The translations under genes were made by a program, and so were the position numbers. A stretch of DNA of 64,000 bases. Source: Gillisella taibaishanensis. GTDB lineage: Bacteria; Pseudomonadota; Alphaproteobacteria; Rhizobiales; Rhizobiaceae. The notes below the pieces were generated by a model. It was not told the DNA's origin. It worked only from the letters and a program-made list of their open reading frames with translations, and did not search any database. The stretch lies in the NCBI RefSeq assembly GCF_001938985.1, contig NZ_MKIN01000027.1, forward strand, positions 1 through 64,000, read 5' to 3'. The first letter of the stretch is position 1, and each line of letters starts with the position of its first letter. Positions 16,714 through 24,699 of the stretch are shown here, piece after piece.

Positions 16714-17865
16714 TTAGCGAAGCCAGTCTGCAATCCTACCTGTCGCCTGCTGCATATCCTCAAGCGTGCCGGCATAGGAGATGCGCATGGCGCGATGACC
16801 TTCCAGCGGATCGAAATCGAGGCCTGGCGTGGCGGCAACGAAGGTCTCGGCCAGCAATCGCCTGGCGAAATCCATACTGTCATTGGTGAAACGGCTGACA
16901 TCGACATAAGCGTAGAAGGCACCGTCGAGCGGCGACAGCAGTGGCAAGCCCAGTTCCGGCAGGCGGGTCGCCAGAAAATCCCGATTGGCACGGCAGGCGG
17001 CGCGGTAGTCTTCCAGTTCGGATCCGGCATCGAGCGCTGCACAAGCGGCGATCTGCGACAGTTCCGGTGCCGATATATAAAGGCTCTGGGCGACGCATTC
17101 GACGCCGCGCACCAGCGCTTCGGGCAGCACCATCCAGCCGATCCGCCAACCCGTCATCCGGTAATATTTCGAGAAGGAATTGATGACGATGGCGTTTGGC
17201 GCGAATTCGACGGCACTCGCCTCCTCCGCGCCATAGGTCAGGCCGTGATAGATCTCGTCAGAGATGAAGGCGATGCCGTTGTCGTCGCACCAGAGCGCCA
17301 GTTGCTGCAGCGCGGCGCGTCCCGTGACCGTGCCGGTCGGATTGGCGGGGCTTGCCAGAAGCACGCCCTTCAGCCGCACGCCGGCAGCCTTTGCCGCGCG
17401 CTCGAGACTGTCAGGCGTCAATGTATAATTGGTCTCAGGCCCGACCGGCACTTCGATCACGACAAGGCCGAGCGCCTTCAGGATGTTGCGATAGGCGGGA
17501 TAGCCGGGCCTTGCGATTGCCACCGCATCACCGGCCTCAAACAGGGCGAGGAAGGCAAGGTTGAAGCCCGCCGAAGAGCCTGTGGTCACCATGATCCGTT
17601 CCGGCGCCACCGAAGCACTGTGGCGGCGCTGGTAATAGGCAGACAGCGCCTGGCGCAGATCGACGCGGCCAAGCGCATCGGTATAGCCGATCTGTCCGGC
17701 CCTAAGGGCCGTTTCAGCGGCCTTGATTGCCTTCTCTGGCGCCGGAGCGCCGGGCTGGCCGACCGCGAGCGAAATCACGGGGTGGCCCGCTGCCTTCAGG
17801 CGATTGGCCTCGGCCAGGATATCCATGGCGTGAAATGGTTCGACGGCACTACGGGTAGAGAGCAT
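16714..17865 (-). CDS. Class I/II pyridoxal-phosphate aminotransferase
   Basis: 383 residues from the start MLSTRSAVEPFHAMDI. Fold type I family segments are all present: VGQPGAPAPEKAI near the N-terminus, YTDALGRVDLRQALSAYY, PANPTGTVTG, the ISDEIYHGLTYG aspartate that holds the PLP nitrogen, and SFSKYYRMTGWRIGW with the PLP-binding lysine. It resembles AspC/valine-pyruvate-type enzymes, but the substrate is not readable. A GTG start at 17949 would add 28 residues not seen in the family. The DsbA-like gene diverges upstream. Confidence 0.88.
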   Translation of the reverse strand: MLSTRSAVEPFHAMDILAEANRLKAAGHPVISLAVGQPGAPAPEKAIKAAETALRAGQIGYTDALGRVDLRQALSAYYQRRHSASVAPERIMVTTGSSAGFNLAFLALFEAGDAVAIARPGYPAYRNILKALGLVVIEVPVGPETNYTLTPDSLERAAKAAGVRLKGVLLASPANPTGTVTGRAALQQLALWCDDNGIAFISDEIYHGLTYGAEEASAVEFAPNAIVINSFSKYYRMTGWRIGWMVLPEALVRGVECVAQSLYISAPELSQIAACAALDAGSELEDYRAACRANRDFLATRLPELGLPLLSPLDGAFYAYVDVSRFTNDSMDFARRLLAETFVAATPGLDFDPLEGHRAMRISYAGTLEDMQQATGRIADWLR

Positions 17866-18191
17866 GACCAAGGCACTGTGTCTTTCTTTTAAGTAAAGGC
17901 TGCAAAGGCGGGTCGCGCCCGACATTTGCCGTATTGCATCCCCTATCACAATGGCGAGAGCCGGGCGGCAGCGCGTTTTTCACGCTTTTCCCGGCAAACA
18001 AAAGAATTAACCTGTGTCAGGCGTTTCCAAAGTCGTGGATGGTGAATATCGTCAAGCCGGACTGGACTGAAACGTCCGTGACTGTCAAAACGCAAGCCTT
18101 GAGCTTGTCGATCGCCCGGGCATCACGCAATTGGCCCGTTGCCATAAGAGGCCTGCGGCCATATGAGGCCCGTCGCTATAAGAGGATTGAG
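17866..18191. other. Divergent promoter region
   Basis: About 330 nt between the aminotransferase and the DsbA-like gene. It must hold both promoters. No consensus hexamers, repeats or extra gene stand out. Confidence 0.4.
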
Positions 18192-18965
18192 ATGAAGACA
18201 TTGTTGATGCGCACCACCATGCTTGCTGCGCTGCTGGCCTGCACAGGCTTCACCTCCTCTGCCTATGCGCTGGACGACAAGCAGAAGCAGGAAATCGGCG
18301 CCTTCATCAAGGAATACCTGATCGCCCATCCCGAAATCATGCTTGACGTGCAAGATGCCCTGCAGAAGAAGCAGGAAGAGGCCCGCGCTGGCCAGGCCTC
18401 CGCCGCCATTGCCGCAAACAAGGCGGAAATCTTCAACGGTAAGGACGACATTACGCTCGGCAACCCCAAGGGTGATGTCACCGTCGTCGAATTCTTCGAC
18501 TATAATTGCGGCTATTGCCGGCATGCGCTCGCCGATATGGATACGATCGTCGAGAGCGACAAGAATATACGCTTCGTGCTGAAGGAATTCCCGATTCTCG
18601 GGCCGGATTCCGTTGCCGCCCACCGGGTAGCCGACGCATTCCGCAAGCTCGCCCCTGAAAAATACAGCGAGTTTCATCATGCCGTTCTCGGCGGCAGCGG
18701 CCGTGCAACTGAAGACAGCGCCATCGATGCCGCTGTGACGCTCGGTGTCACCGAAGCCGCGATCCGCAAGGAAATGGCTGACAGCCCCAACGACAACTCC
18801 GTCAAGAAAACCTATCTTCTTGCCCAGGATCTCGGCATCAATGGCACGCCTGCCTATATCGTCGGTGACGAGCTGATATCAGGGGCAATTGGCGCCGATG
18901 CACTGCAAGATAAGATCAAGAAGGTGCGCACGAGCCTTCAGGCCTGTGGCAAATCAACCTGCTGA
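18192..18965 (+). CDS. DsbA-family periplasmic thiol:disulfide oxidoreductase
   Basis: 257 residues. A signal peptide (basic MKTLLMRTT, hydrophobic core, cleavage near AYA/L) is followed by a helical N-terminal extension rich in Gln, Lys and Ala. The thioredoxin domain then shows the redox motif CGYC (near residue 106) in FFDYNCGYCR. The cis-proline loop reads GINGTPAYIVGD. It belongs to the BdbD/DsbA group with the extra N-terminal segment also seen in ScsC-like proteins. GAGGA lies just before the ATG. It may oxidise or isomerise secreted proteins; partners are not shown here. Confidence 0.86.
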   Translation: MKTLLMRTTMLAALLACTGFTSSAYALDDKQKQEIGAFIKEYLIAHPEIMLDVQDALQKKQEEARAGQASAAIAANKAEIFNGKDDITLGNPKGDVTVVEFFDYNCGYCRHALADMDTIVESDKNIRFVLKEFPILGPDSVAAHRVADAFRKLAPEKYSEFHHAVLGGSGRATEDSAIDAAVTLGVTEAAIRKEMADSPNDNSVKKTYLLAQDLGINGTPAYIVGDELISGAIGADALQDKIKKVRTSLQACGKSTC

Positions 18966-19090
18966 ATCTACCAGATAGTCGCGATATACAGCTGATTTTA
19001 CAGTGTAGCCATTGAGAGAAAGGCGCAAAGGGCTTTTCCTCGACCCTATGCCGGTTTATAGGAGGCGGTCGAAAACGCGACGGAATAGCG

Positions 19091-19528
19091 ATGAGCAGAA
19101 CAATTTTCGTGCTGAACGGGCCAAATCTGAATGCGCTCGGCAAGCGCGAGCCTGGGATTTACGGCGGCAAGACTCTGGCCGACATCGAGGCGGATTGCAT
19201 CCGGCTTGGAACGGAACTCGGTCTTGCTGTGGAATGTCGCCAGAGCAATCACGAAGGCACTTTGGTCGACTGGCTGCATGAAGCCGGCGATCGGGCGGTG
19301 GGCGTAGCGCTCAATGCCGGTGCCTATACGCATACGTCGATCGCCTTGCACGACGCCATGCGGGCCATCGCCGTTCCGGTGGTCGAAGTGCATATCTCGA
19401 ATGTCCACGCGCGCGAAGAATTCCGGCATACCTCAATGATAGCGCCCGCCGCCAAGGGGGTCATATGCGGCTTTGGTCCGTATTCGTACCTCCTGGCGCT
19501 GCATGCGCTTGATAACCTCACACGATAA
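19091..19528 (+). CDS. aroQ: Type II 3-dehydroquinate dehydratase
   Basis: 145 residues, the full length of the family. It dehydrates 3-dehydroquinate in the shikimate pathway. Signature segments are FVLNGPNLNALGKREPGIYG (with the active-site Arg and Tyr), ECRQSNHEGTLVDWLHEA, ALNAGAYTHTSIALHDA and VEVHISNVHAREEFRH. It sits 25 nt before accB, in the usual alphaproteobacterial order aroQ-accB-accC. Confidence 0.95.
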   Translation: MSRTIFVLNGPNLNALGKREPGIYGGKTLADIEADCIRLGTELGLAVECRQSNHEGTLVDWLHEAGDRAVGVALNAGAYTHTSIALHDAMRAIAVPVVEVHISNVHAREEFRHTSMIAPAAKGVICGFGPYSYLLALHALDNLTR

Positions 19529-19553
19529 AACAAGAAATTCAGGGACAACCTCC

Positions 19554-20033
19554 ATGGCAGCAGAGAAGAAAACCGGCATCGATCAGGCGCTTATCCGCGA
19601 GCTGGCCAATATCTTGAACGAAACCGATCTCAGCGAGATCGAAGTGGAGCAGGATGCGATGCGGATTCGCGTGTCGCGGGCCGCACCGCAGATGGTTGCC
19701 ATGCCGCAGATGCAGTACGGCGCACCCTATGGTGCACCGGCCCCTGCCCCTGCCCCAGCCGCCGCTCCTGCCGTTGCAGCACCTGCCGCACGCGACCTTT
19801 CGAAGGCCGTCACCGCACCGATGGTCGGCACGGTCTACATGTCGCCGGCGCCGGGCTCTGCACCGTTCATCACTGTCGGCGCCACGGTCAAGGAAGGCCA
19901 GACGCTGCTGATCATCGAAGCCATGAAGACCATGAACCAGATCCCTTCGCCCCGCTCCGGCAAGATCGTCGAAATCCTGATCGACGATGCAAGCCCGGTC
20001 GAATACGGCGAAGCAATGGTCATAATCGAGTAA
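19554..20033 (+). CDS. accB: Biotin carboxyl carrier protein of acetyl-CoA carboxylase
   Basis: 159 residues. An N-terminal helical dimerisation region is followed by a flexible Ala/Pro linker (about residues 57-80) and the biotinyl domain. Lys125 in EAMKTMN is the biotinylated residue, and the 'thumb' insertion is recognisable at SPAPGSAPF. The protein carries the carboxyl group from AccC to the AccAD transferase. An AGGGACAACCTCC stretch precedes the ATG. accC follows after 4 nt. Confidence 0.96.
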   Translation: MAAEKKTGIDQALIRELANILNETDLSEIEVEQDAMRIRVSRAAPQMVAMPQMQYGAPYGAPAPAPAPAAAPAVAAPAARDLSKAVTAPMVGTVYMSPAPGSAPFITVGATVKEGQTLLIIEAMKTMNQIPSPRSGKIVEILIDDASPVEYGEAMVIIE

Positions 20034-20037
20034 GCCG

Positions 20038-21390
20038 ATGCCAGCCATTTCCAAGATTCTCATCGCCAATCGCGGCGAAATTGCCCTGCGCGTGCTGCGC
20101 GCCTGCAAGGAACTCGGCATTGCTTCCGTCGCCGTGCATTCCACTGCGGATGCCGATGCCATGCATGTGCGGCTTGCTGACGAGAGCGTCTGCATTGGCC
20201 CGCCGCCCTCGCGCGACAGCTATCTGAACATTCATCAGATCGTCGCGGCCTGCGAAATCACCGGGGCGGATGCCGTCCATCCCGGCTACGGCTTTCTTTC
20301 GGAAAACTCCAAGTTCGCCGATATTCTGGACGCCCATGGCATTACCTTCATCGGGCCGACCGCCGACCATATCCGGCTGATGGGTGACAAGATCACCGCC
20401 AAGGAAACGGCAAAATCGCTCGGCATCCCCGTCGTTCCGGGTTCTGCCGGCGAAGTGAAGCCGGAAACCGCGCTGGAAATCGCCCGCGAAATCGGTTTCC
20501 CGGTTCTGATCAAGGCCACCGCCGGCGGCGGTGGACGCGGCATGAAAGTGGCGCGCACCGAAGAAGAACTGTCGGAAGCCGTTTCGACCGCCCGCTCTGA
20601 AGCGGCAGCCGCCTTTGGCAATGACGCTGTCTACATGGAAAAATATCTGGGCAAGCCCCGGCATATCGAAGTGCAGGTGTTCGGTGACGGCGAAGGCAAC
20701 GCCATCCACCTCGGAGAACGCGATTGCTCGCTGCAGCGCCGTCACCAGAAGGTGCTGGAAGAGGCCAACTCACCGGCGCTCAACCACGAGCAGCGGATGA
20801 AGATCGGCCAGGTCTGCGCCGACGCGATGAAGAAGCTAAAATATCGCGGCGCGGGCACGATCGAATTCCTCTATGAAAACGGCGAGTTCTATTTCATCGA
20901 AATGAACACCCGTCTTCAGGTCGAGCATCCCGTGACTGAAGCCATTACCGGCATCGACCTGGTCTATGAACAGATCCGTGTCGCTTCCGGCCAGGGGCTC
21001 TCGGTTAGCCAGGAGGATGTCGTGTTCCGTGGCCATGCCATCGAATGCCGCATCAATGCGGAAGATCCGCGCACGTTCACGCCGTCGCCAGGCACAATCA
21101 CCCATTTCCATGCTCCGGGCGGGCTTGGCGTGCGGGTGGATTCGGGCGCCTATGCCGGCTATCGCATTCCGCCCTACTATGACAGCCTGATCGGCAAGCT
21201 GATCGTGCATGGTCGTACTCGCGAAGAATGCATGATGCGTCTGCGCCGGGTTCTCGATGAATTCGTCATTGACGGGATCAAGACGACCCTGCCATTGTTC
21301 CAGGATCTGATCAACAATCCGGATATTGCCAAGGGCGATTACGACATCCACTGGCTGGAACACTATCTGGCAGAGACGTCCCCGAAATGA
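20038..21390 (+). CDS. accC: Biotin carboxylase of acetyl-CoA carboxylase
   Basis: 450 residues, standard length. It carboxylates biotin on AccB with ATP and bicarbonate. The start KILIANRGEIALRVLRAC is diagnostic. The ATP-grasp domain shows the glycine-rich KATAGGGGRGMK loop, EKYLGKPRHIEVQV, and FYFIEMNTRLQVEHPVTE with the Mg-binding Glu and Asn and the catalytic Arg. The C-terminal domain contains HAIECRINAEDP. It is translationally close to accB and followed 9 nt later by aat. Confidence 0.97.
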   Translation: MPAISKILIANRGEIALRVLRACKELGIASVAVHSTADADAMHVRLADESVCIGPPPSRDSYLNIHQIVAACEITGADAVHPGYGFLSENSKFADILDAHGITFIGPTADHIRLMGDKITAKETAKSLGIPVVPGSAGEVKPETALEIAREIGFPVLIKATAGGGGRGMKVARTEEELSEAVSTARSEAAAAFGNDAVYMEKYLGKPRHIEVQVFGDGEGNAIHLGERDCSLQRRHQKVLEEANSPALNHEQRMKIGQVCADAMKKLKYRGAGTIEFLYENGEFYFIEMNTRLQVEHPVTEAITGIDLVYEQIRVASGQGLSVSQEDVVFRGHAIECRINAEDPRTFTPSPGTITHFHAPGGLGVRVDSGAYAGYRIPPYYDSLIGKLIVHGRTREECMMRLRRVLDEFVIDGIKTTLPLFQDLINNPDIAKGDYDIHWLEHYLAETSPK

Positions 21391-21399
21391 GGTAGGAAA

Positions 21400-22044
21400 A
21401 TGGGTCGGCGCCGCGGCAGGGATACAAGTATTACACCCGATGTCCTGCTGCGCGCCTACTCGATCGGCCTGTTTCCCATGGCCGAATCCAGCGACGATCC
21501 GGAGCTTTTCTGGGTCGAGCCTGAACTGCGGGGCATTATTCCGCTCGACACCTTCCATTACTCGAAGAGCCTTGCGAAGACGATCCGGCAAAAGCCGTTC
21601 GACATCCGCTTCGACACCGCTTTCGAGCAGGTTCTCGACAAATGCGCTGAACCAGCGCCGGACCGCCCCAGCACCTGGATCAACCAGACCATCCGCGATC
21701 TCTACACCTCTCTGTTTCGCATGGGCCATGCCCACAGCGTCGAAGCCTTTGAAGGCGACGAACTGGTCGGCGGACTCTATGGGGTATCACTTGGCGGCGC
21801 ATTTTTCGGTGAGAGCATGTTTTCGCGGCGGTCAAACGCTTCCAAGATTTGCCTTGTCCATCTCGTGGAAAGGCTGAAGCAGCAGGGCTTCGTGCTGCTC
21901 GACACGCAGTTCACCACCGAGCATCTGAAGACCTTCGGCGCTATCGACGTGCCGAAGACCGAATATAGCCGGATGCTGCAGCAGGCCATGATGATAGAGC
22001 ACCGTCCGTTCCTGCTGGCTGGAGAGACGAACCAGGCCATCTAA
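21400..22044 (+). CDS. aat: Leucyl/phenylalanyl-tRNA--protein transferase
   Basis: 214 residues. It adds Leu or Phe to proteins with N-terminal Arg or Lys, making them substrates of ClpS/ClpAP. Family segments are LLRAYSIGLFPMAES, FWVEPELRGIIPLD, GLYGVSLGGAFFGESMFS and LLDTQFTTEHLKTFGA. GAGGTAGG precedes the ATG. It ends the aroQ-accB-accC-aat row. Confidence 0.95.
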   Translation: MGRRRGRDTSITPDVLLRAYSIGLFPMAESSDDPELFWVEPELRGIIPLDTFHYSKSLAKTIRQKPFDIRFDTAFEQVLDKCAEPAPDRPSTWINQTIRDLYTSLFRMGHAHSVEAFEGDELVGGLYGVSLGGAFFGESMFSRRSNASKICLVHLVERLKQQGFVLLDTQFTTEHLKTFGAIDVPKTEYSRMLQQAMMIEHRPFLLAGETNQAI

Positions 22045-22142
22045 CAGGTCCTTTATGTCACGCTAGAGTGCCGTTCAGCTCGTTTGGCTGCTGGTGCCCG
22101 GCCGCTAACGCGATCTTGAAGCATCTTCGCCCTAGCCTTACA

Positions 22143-22148
22143 TATAAT
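22143..22148 (+). promoter_or_regulatory. Consensus -10 box for sugE
   Basis: A perfect TATAAT 43 nt upstream of the first riboswitch hairpin. A partial -35 (TTGAAG, 22116-22121) lies at a long 21-nt spacing, so the -35 assignment is weak. Confidence 0.45.
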
Positions 22149-22190
22149 CACTAGGACGGCAAAGTCAGCGCCCTGGCGCGTGCTGTGCGG

Positions 22191-22248
22191 CGACGGAGGA
22201 CGACCTTCGTTAGATCGGATGATAGAGCGGGACGACCCGATTGTGGAG
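22191..22248 (+). promoter_or_regulatory. Guanidine-II (mini-ykkC) riboswitch candidate
   Basis: Two hairpins each carry an ACGA loop. Hairpin 1 is ACGGAGG-ACGA-CCTTCGT (22193-22210, 7 bp with one G-T). Hairpin 2 is CGGG-ACGA-CCCG (22228-22239). A 17-nt linker joins them. The sugE Shine-Dalgarno GTGGAG (22243-22248) follows directly, and the start codon is 6 nt later. Two ACGR-loop hairpins just before a sugE gene are the defining pattern of the guanidine-II class, whose loops dock to bind guanidinium and free the Shine-Dalgarno. Confidence 0.85.
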
Positions 22249-22254
22249 ACAATC

Positions 22255-22566
22255 ATGAATTGGGTCTATCTGACTTTAGCAGGACTTCTGGAAATCGTCT
22301 GGGTGATCGCGATGAAGCAATCGAACGGCTTCACGCGGCTTGTTCCGAGCTTGGTGATGGCGGTGGCTATGGCAGGCTCTTTCAGCCTTCTTGCCTTGGC
22401 AATGCGCAGCCTGCCGCTCGGAACTGCTTATGTTCTTTGGACAGGGATCGGCGCAGTTGGCGCCTTTACGGCCGGCATTGTTCTATTTGGCGATAGCTTG
22501 TCTGCAAGCCGCGTTATCGCCGCCGCGCTTATCGTGACCGGCATGGCCATTCTGAAAATGTCCTGA
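22255..22566 (+). CDS. sugE: SMR-family guanidinium exporter SugE/Gdx
   Basis: 103 residues with four transmembrane helices, the full SMR length. The central Glu13 in LAGLLEIVWVIAMKQSNGF is the proton/substrate site. The GTAYVLWTGIGAVGAF segment in helix 3 is typical of the SugE/Gdx subgroup rather than EmrE. Members export guanidinium in exchange for protons as antiparallel dimers. The guanidine-II riboswitch just upstream supports that substrate. It is inserted between aat and the opposing DUF2155 gene, a place where many relatives have no gene (recollection, not searched). Confidence 0.9.
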   Translation: MNWVYLTLAGLLEIVWVIAMKQSNGFTRLVPSLVMAVAMAGSFSLLALAMRSLPLGTAYVLWTGIGAVGAFTAGIVLFGDSLSASRVIAAALIVTGMAILKMS

Positions 22567-22579
22567 TGTAGGCAGCATA

Positions 22580-23008
22580 CTACTTTACCGGCGGCTTCGG
22601 CACGTCTGACGTCTGCTTGCAGTCCTTCAACCACACGTCATAGATCGGATGCTCAATAGCGTTCAACGCCGGGCTGTCGGCAAACATCCAGCCGGAAAAA
22701 ATTTGGCGGATACGGCGATCAAGAGTGATCTCATCGACCTGGACGAAAGCATCGACATGCTGGGCTTCAGTCTCGTCGCGGGAATAGCAAGCCTTTGGCG
22801 TCACCTGCAGGGCGCCGAACTGTACCGTCTCATTGATATAGACGTCGAACTCGGTGATCCGGCCGGTGATTTTGTCGAGCCCGGAAAATACCGCAACGGC
22901 ATTGGAGATACGAGCAGCATCGGCGGGTGCCGTCGCCATGGTCGAGAGTGCGACAGTCACGCTGGACACGGCCACAATTGCTCGCAACACCCTTTTCGCC
23001 TGTCTCAC
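22580..23008 (-). CDS. DUF2155 domain secreted protein
   Basis: 142 residues. A signal peptide (MRQAKRVLRAIVAVSSVTVAL..., cut near DAA/R) is followed by the DUF2155 domain: VAVFSGLDKITGRITEFDVYINETVQFG, TPKACYSRDETEA and IFSGWMFADSPALNAIEHPIYDVWLKDCK. Two cysteines (in KACYSRD and KDCK) may form a disulfide. DUF2155 genes sit next to aat and the NDUFA12 gene in many alphaproteobacteria, suggesting an envelope role of unknown kind. The gene ends 13 nt from sugE in convergent orientation. Confidence 0.85.
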   Translation of the reverse strand: MRQAKRVLRAIVAVSSVTVALSTMATAPADAARISNAVAVFSGLDKITGRITEFDVYINETVQFGALQVTPKACYSRDETEAQHVDAFVQVDEITLDRRIRQIFSGWMFADSPALNAIEHPIYDVWLKDCKQTSDVPKPPVK

Positions 23009-23204
23009 AGATCGTATTCCTGTCGTTTCCGGCTATTCATCGATCATGCAGTTCCGACGTAGGGATTGCTCGAAAGCCTATTGCCCTGCCCTGTCGGATA
23101 GCCGATCACGGCAGAGATATGATCACTCATTGCGGGAACTCTATGGCCAAAAACCGGAAAAGGCGCAGCATGGGAGATTACCCTTGCGCGCCTGTTGTTC
23201 CGTC

Positions 23205-23603
23205 TCAGTTACCAGGCGTCCAGGCGTCGTAGTCGCCGGTGACACGCGGGCGCTCGCCAGTGGCAGCAATCGAACCCTGCGGACGATAGGCCAGGGCAGA
23301 ACCGGTGAGGTTCGCCTGATGCGGCTTTTCCCATTCGCGGGCAACGTAGTTGTCCTTGGTCGGCGGCACATCAGTGCGGTGGTGCATCCAGCCATGCCAG
23401 CCGGGCGGGATCGCCGATGCATCGGCGTAGCCGTTATAGACAACCCAGCGGCGCGGCAGGCCGAAACTGCTCATGCCACCTTCGTAATAGATATTGCCCT
23501 CGGCGTCTTCGCCGACGCGCTTGCCCTGGCGCCAGGTGAAAACACGGGTTCCGACGGTCTGACCGCTCCACCAGGTGAAAATCTGCAACAGAAGCTGCTT
23601 CAT
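23205..23603 (-). CDS. NADH:ubiquinone oxidoreductase accessory subunit NDUFA12 family
   Basis: 132 residues. It resembles the mitochondrial complex I subunit NDUFA12 (B17.2), retained in alphaproteobacteria. Visible family features are the N-terminal VGTRVFTWRQGKRVGEDAEGNIYYE, PRRWVVYNGYADASAIPPGWHGWMHH and the C-terminal KPHQANLTGSALAYRPQGS. It probably binds the outside of the NADH dehydrogenase peripheral arm. AGGATAAGAC precedes the ATG. It is transcribed toward DUF2155 with a 196-nt gap. Confidence 0.92.
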   Translation of the reverse strand: MKQLLLQIFTWWSGQTVGTRVFTWRQGKRVGEDAEGNIYYEGGMSSFGLPRRWVVYNGYADASAIPPGWHGWMHHRTDVPPTKDNYVAREWEKPHQANLTGSALAYRPQGSIAATGERPRVTGDYDAWTPGN

Positions 23604-23701
23604 GTCTTATCCTCGGCTCCGCCTTGAGGCGGCTTTCAATTGTCTCTCGCTTATGACGCCTCGATTGGCGCTTGTCCAGAGTTTTGGACCCAAAGCCCTG
23701 T

Positions 23702-24163
23702 TCATTTCAGCTTGAACTTGAAGCCGAAATGGCTCTTTTTAAAGCCCAGCCGCTCATAAAAGCGATGGGCGTCCAGCCTTGCGGCATTGGATGTCAGCTG
23801 GACCTGAGCAAGGCCGCGCTCCCGCGCCTGCTCAAGGCAAAATCGGATCATGGCAGCACCGATCCCCTGCCCCCGGCAGTCCGGCCGCGTCTGCACAGCC
23901 TCGACGATCATGGAAGAAGAGCCGCGCCCCGACAGCGTAGTGGTGATCATCGTCTGGAACGTGCCGACCACCTCTCCGTCACGCTCGGCCACATAAAGCG
24001 TCTGGCTGTCCGATGTCGCTATACGGCGGAAGGCGGCGAGATATTCGGGAAAGGCCTGCGGATCGCTGGTGTCGCCATGGCCACCAAGCTCATCGGCAGC
24101 AAAAAATCCGATGATGGTGGCGAGATCCTCTTCCCCCGCTTGGCGAATCGACAGCTCGGTCAT
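23702..24163 (-). CDS. GNAT family acetyltransferase
   Basis: 153 residues from MTELSIRQAGEEDLATI. The acetyl-CoA loop is VEAVQTRPDCRGQGIGAAMIRFCLEQA, and the C-terminal part has LTSNAARLDAHRFYERLGF. Substrate unknown. An AGGA box precedes this ATG; starting three codons earlier (MSG) is also possible. It begins 14 nt after the next GNAT gene in the same direction, so the two are probably co-transcribed with gatB. Confidence 0.82.
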   Translation of the reverse strand: MTELSIRQAGEEDLATIIGFFAADELGGHGDTSDPQAFPEYLAAFRRIATSDSQTLYVAERDGEVVGTFQTMITTTLSGRGSSSMIVEAVQTRPDCRGQGIGAAMIRFCLEQARERGLAQVQLTSNAARLDAHRFYERLGFKKSHFGFKFKLK

Positions 24164-24177
24164 ACCGGACATCCTGT

Positions 24178-24696
24178 TTAGAATGGACCGGAGAGAACAT
24201 TCACCAGCGGCTTTTCCATGATCATCGCCTCGATACCGCTGCCGGCAGCGCCACAATTCTTGGTCATATCGACCTCGACGAAGCCATGCCTGGCATAGAA
24301 GGCGATGGCATTGGCATTCTTCGCCTCGACTTCCAGCCGCAGGATCTCCGCGTCGGGAAAGCAGGTTTCCAGCTCGGTGAGGATGTCGGTGCCGATCCCC
24401 TGCCGCTGCAGGTCCGGGTGAATGTAGAGTTGGTGCAGCATGGCGGTCTTGGCCATATTGTCGGCCATGGCGGCAAAGCCCATGCCGCCGATGCGCTTGC
24501 CATCGTCGGCGACGAGAAACTCGCCGCCCTTCTTGGCCAGCCGCGCCTTCAGCGCGGCCGCCGAATGCCAGGTATCGATGATCTTCTGCACCTTCGGCAC
24601 GCCATACAGGCCGTCATAGGTGGCATGCCAGGTCTGCGCCAGCAGCATCCGCACCTTTTCCAGATCGCGATCATTGGCGGTGCGGACGAAGAACAT
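24178..24696 (-). CDS. GNAT family acetyltransferase
   Basis: 172 residues. The fold is seen in FVRTANDRDLEKVRMLLAQTWHATYDGLYG at the N-terminus, HQLYIHPDLQRQGIGTDILTELE as the acetyl-CoA loop, and LEVEAKNANAIAFYARHGFVEV. The HATYDGLYG stretch is typical of a rhizobial GNAT subgroup that keeps company with gatB. It starts 3 nt past the gatB stop, so translation may be coupled. Substrate unknown. Confidence 0.82.
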   Translation of the reverse strand: MFFVRTANDRDLEKVRMLLAQTWHATYDGLYGVPKVQKIIDTWHSAAALKARLAKKGGEFLVADDGKRIGGMGFAAMADNMAKTAMLHQLYIHPDLQRQGIGTDILTELETCFPDAEILRLEVEAKNANAIAFYARHGFVEVDMTKNCGAAGSGIEAMIMEKPLVNVLSGPF

Positions 24697-24699
24697 TGC

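Noticed and set aside
16663..17892. A 409-codon plus-strand frame opposite the aminotransferase
   Set aside because: Shadow of the aminotransferase, with no recognisable domain.
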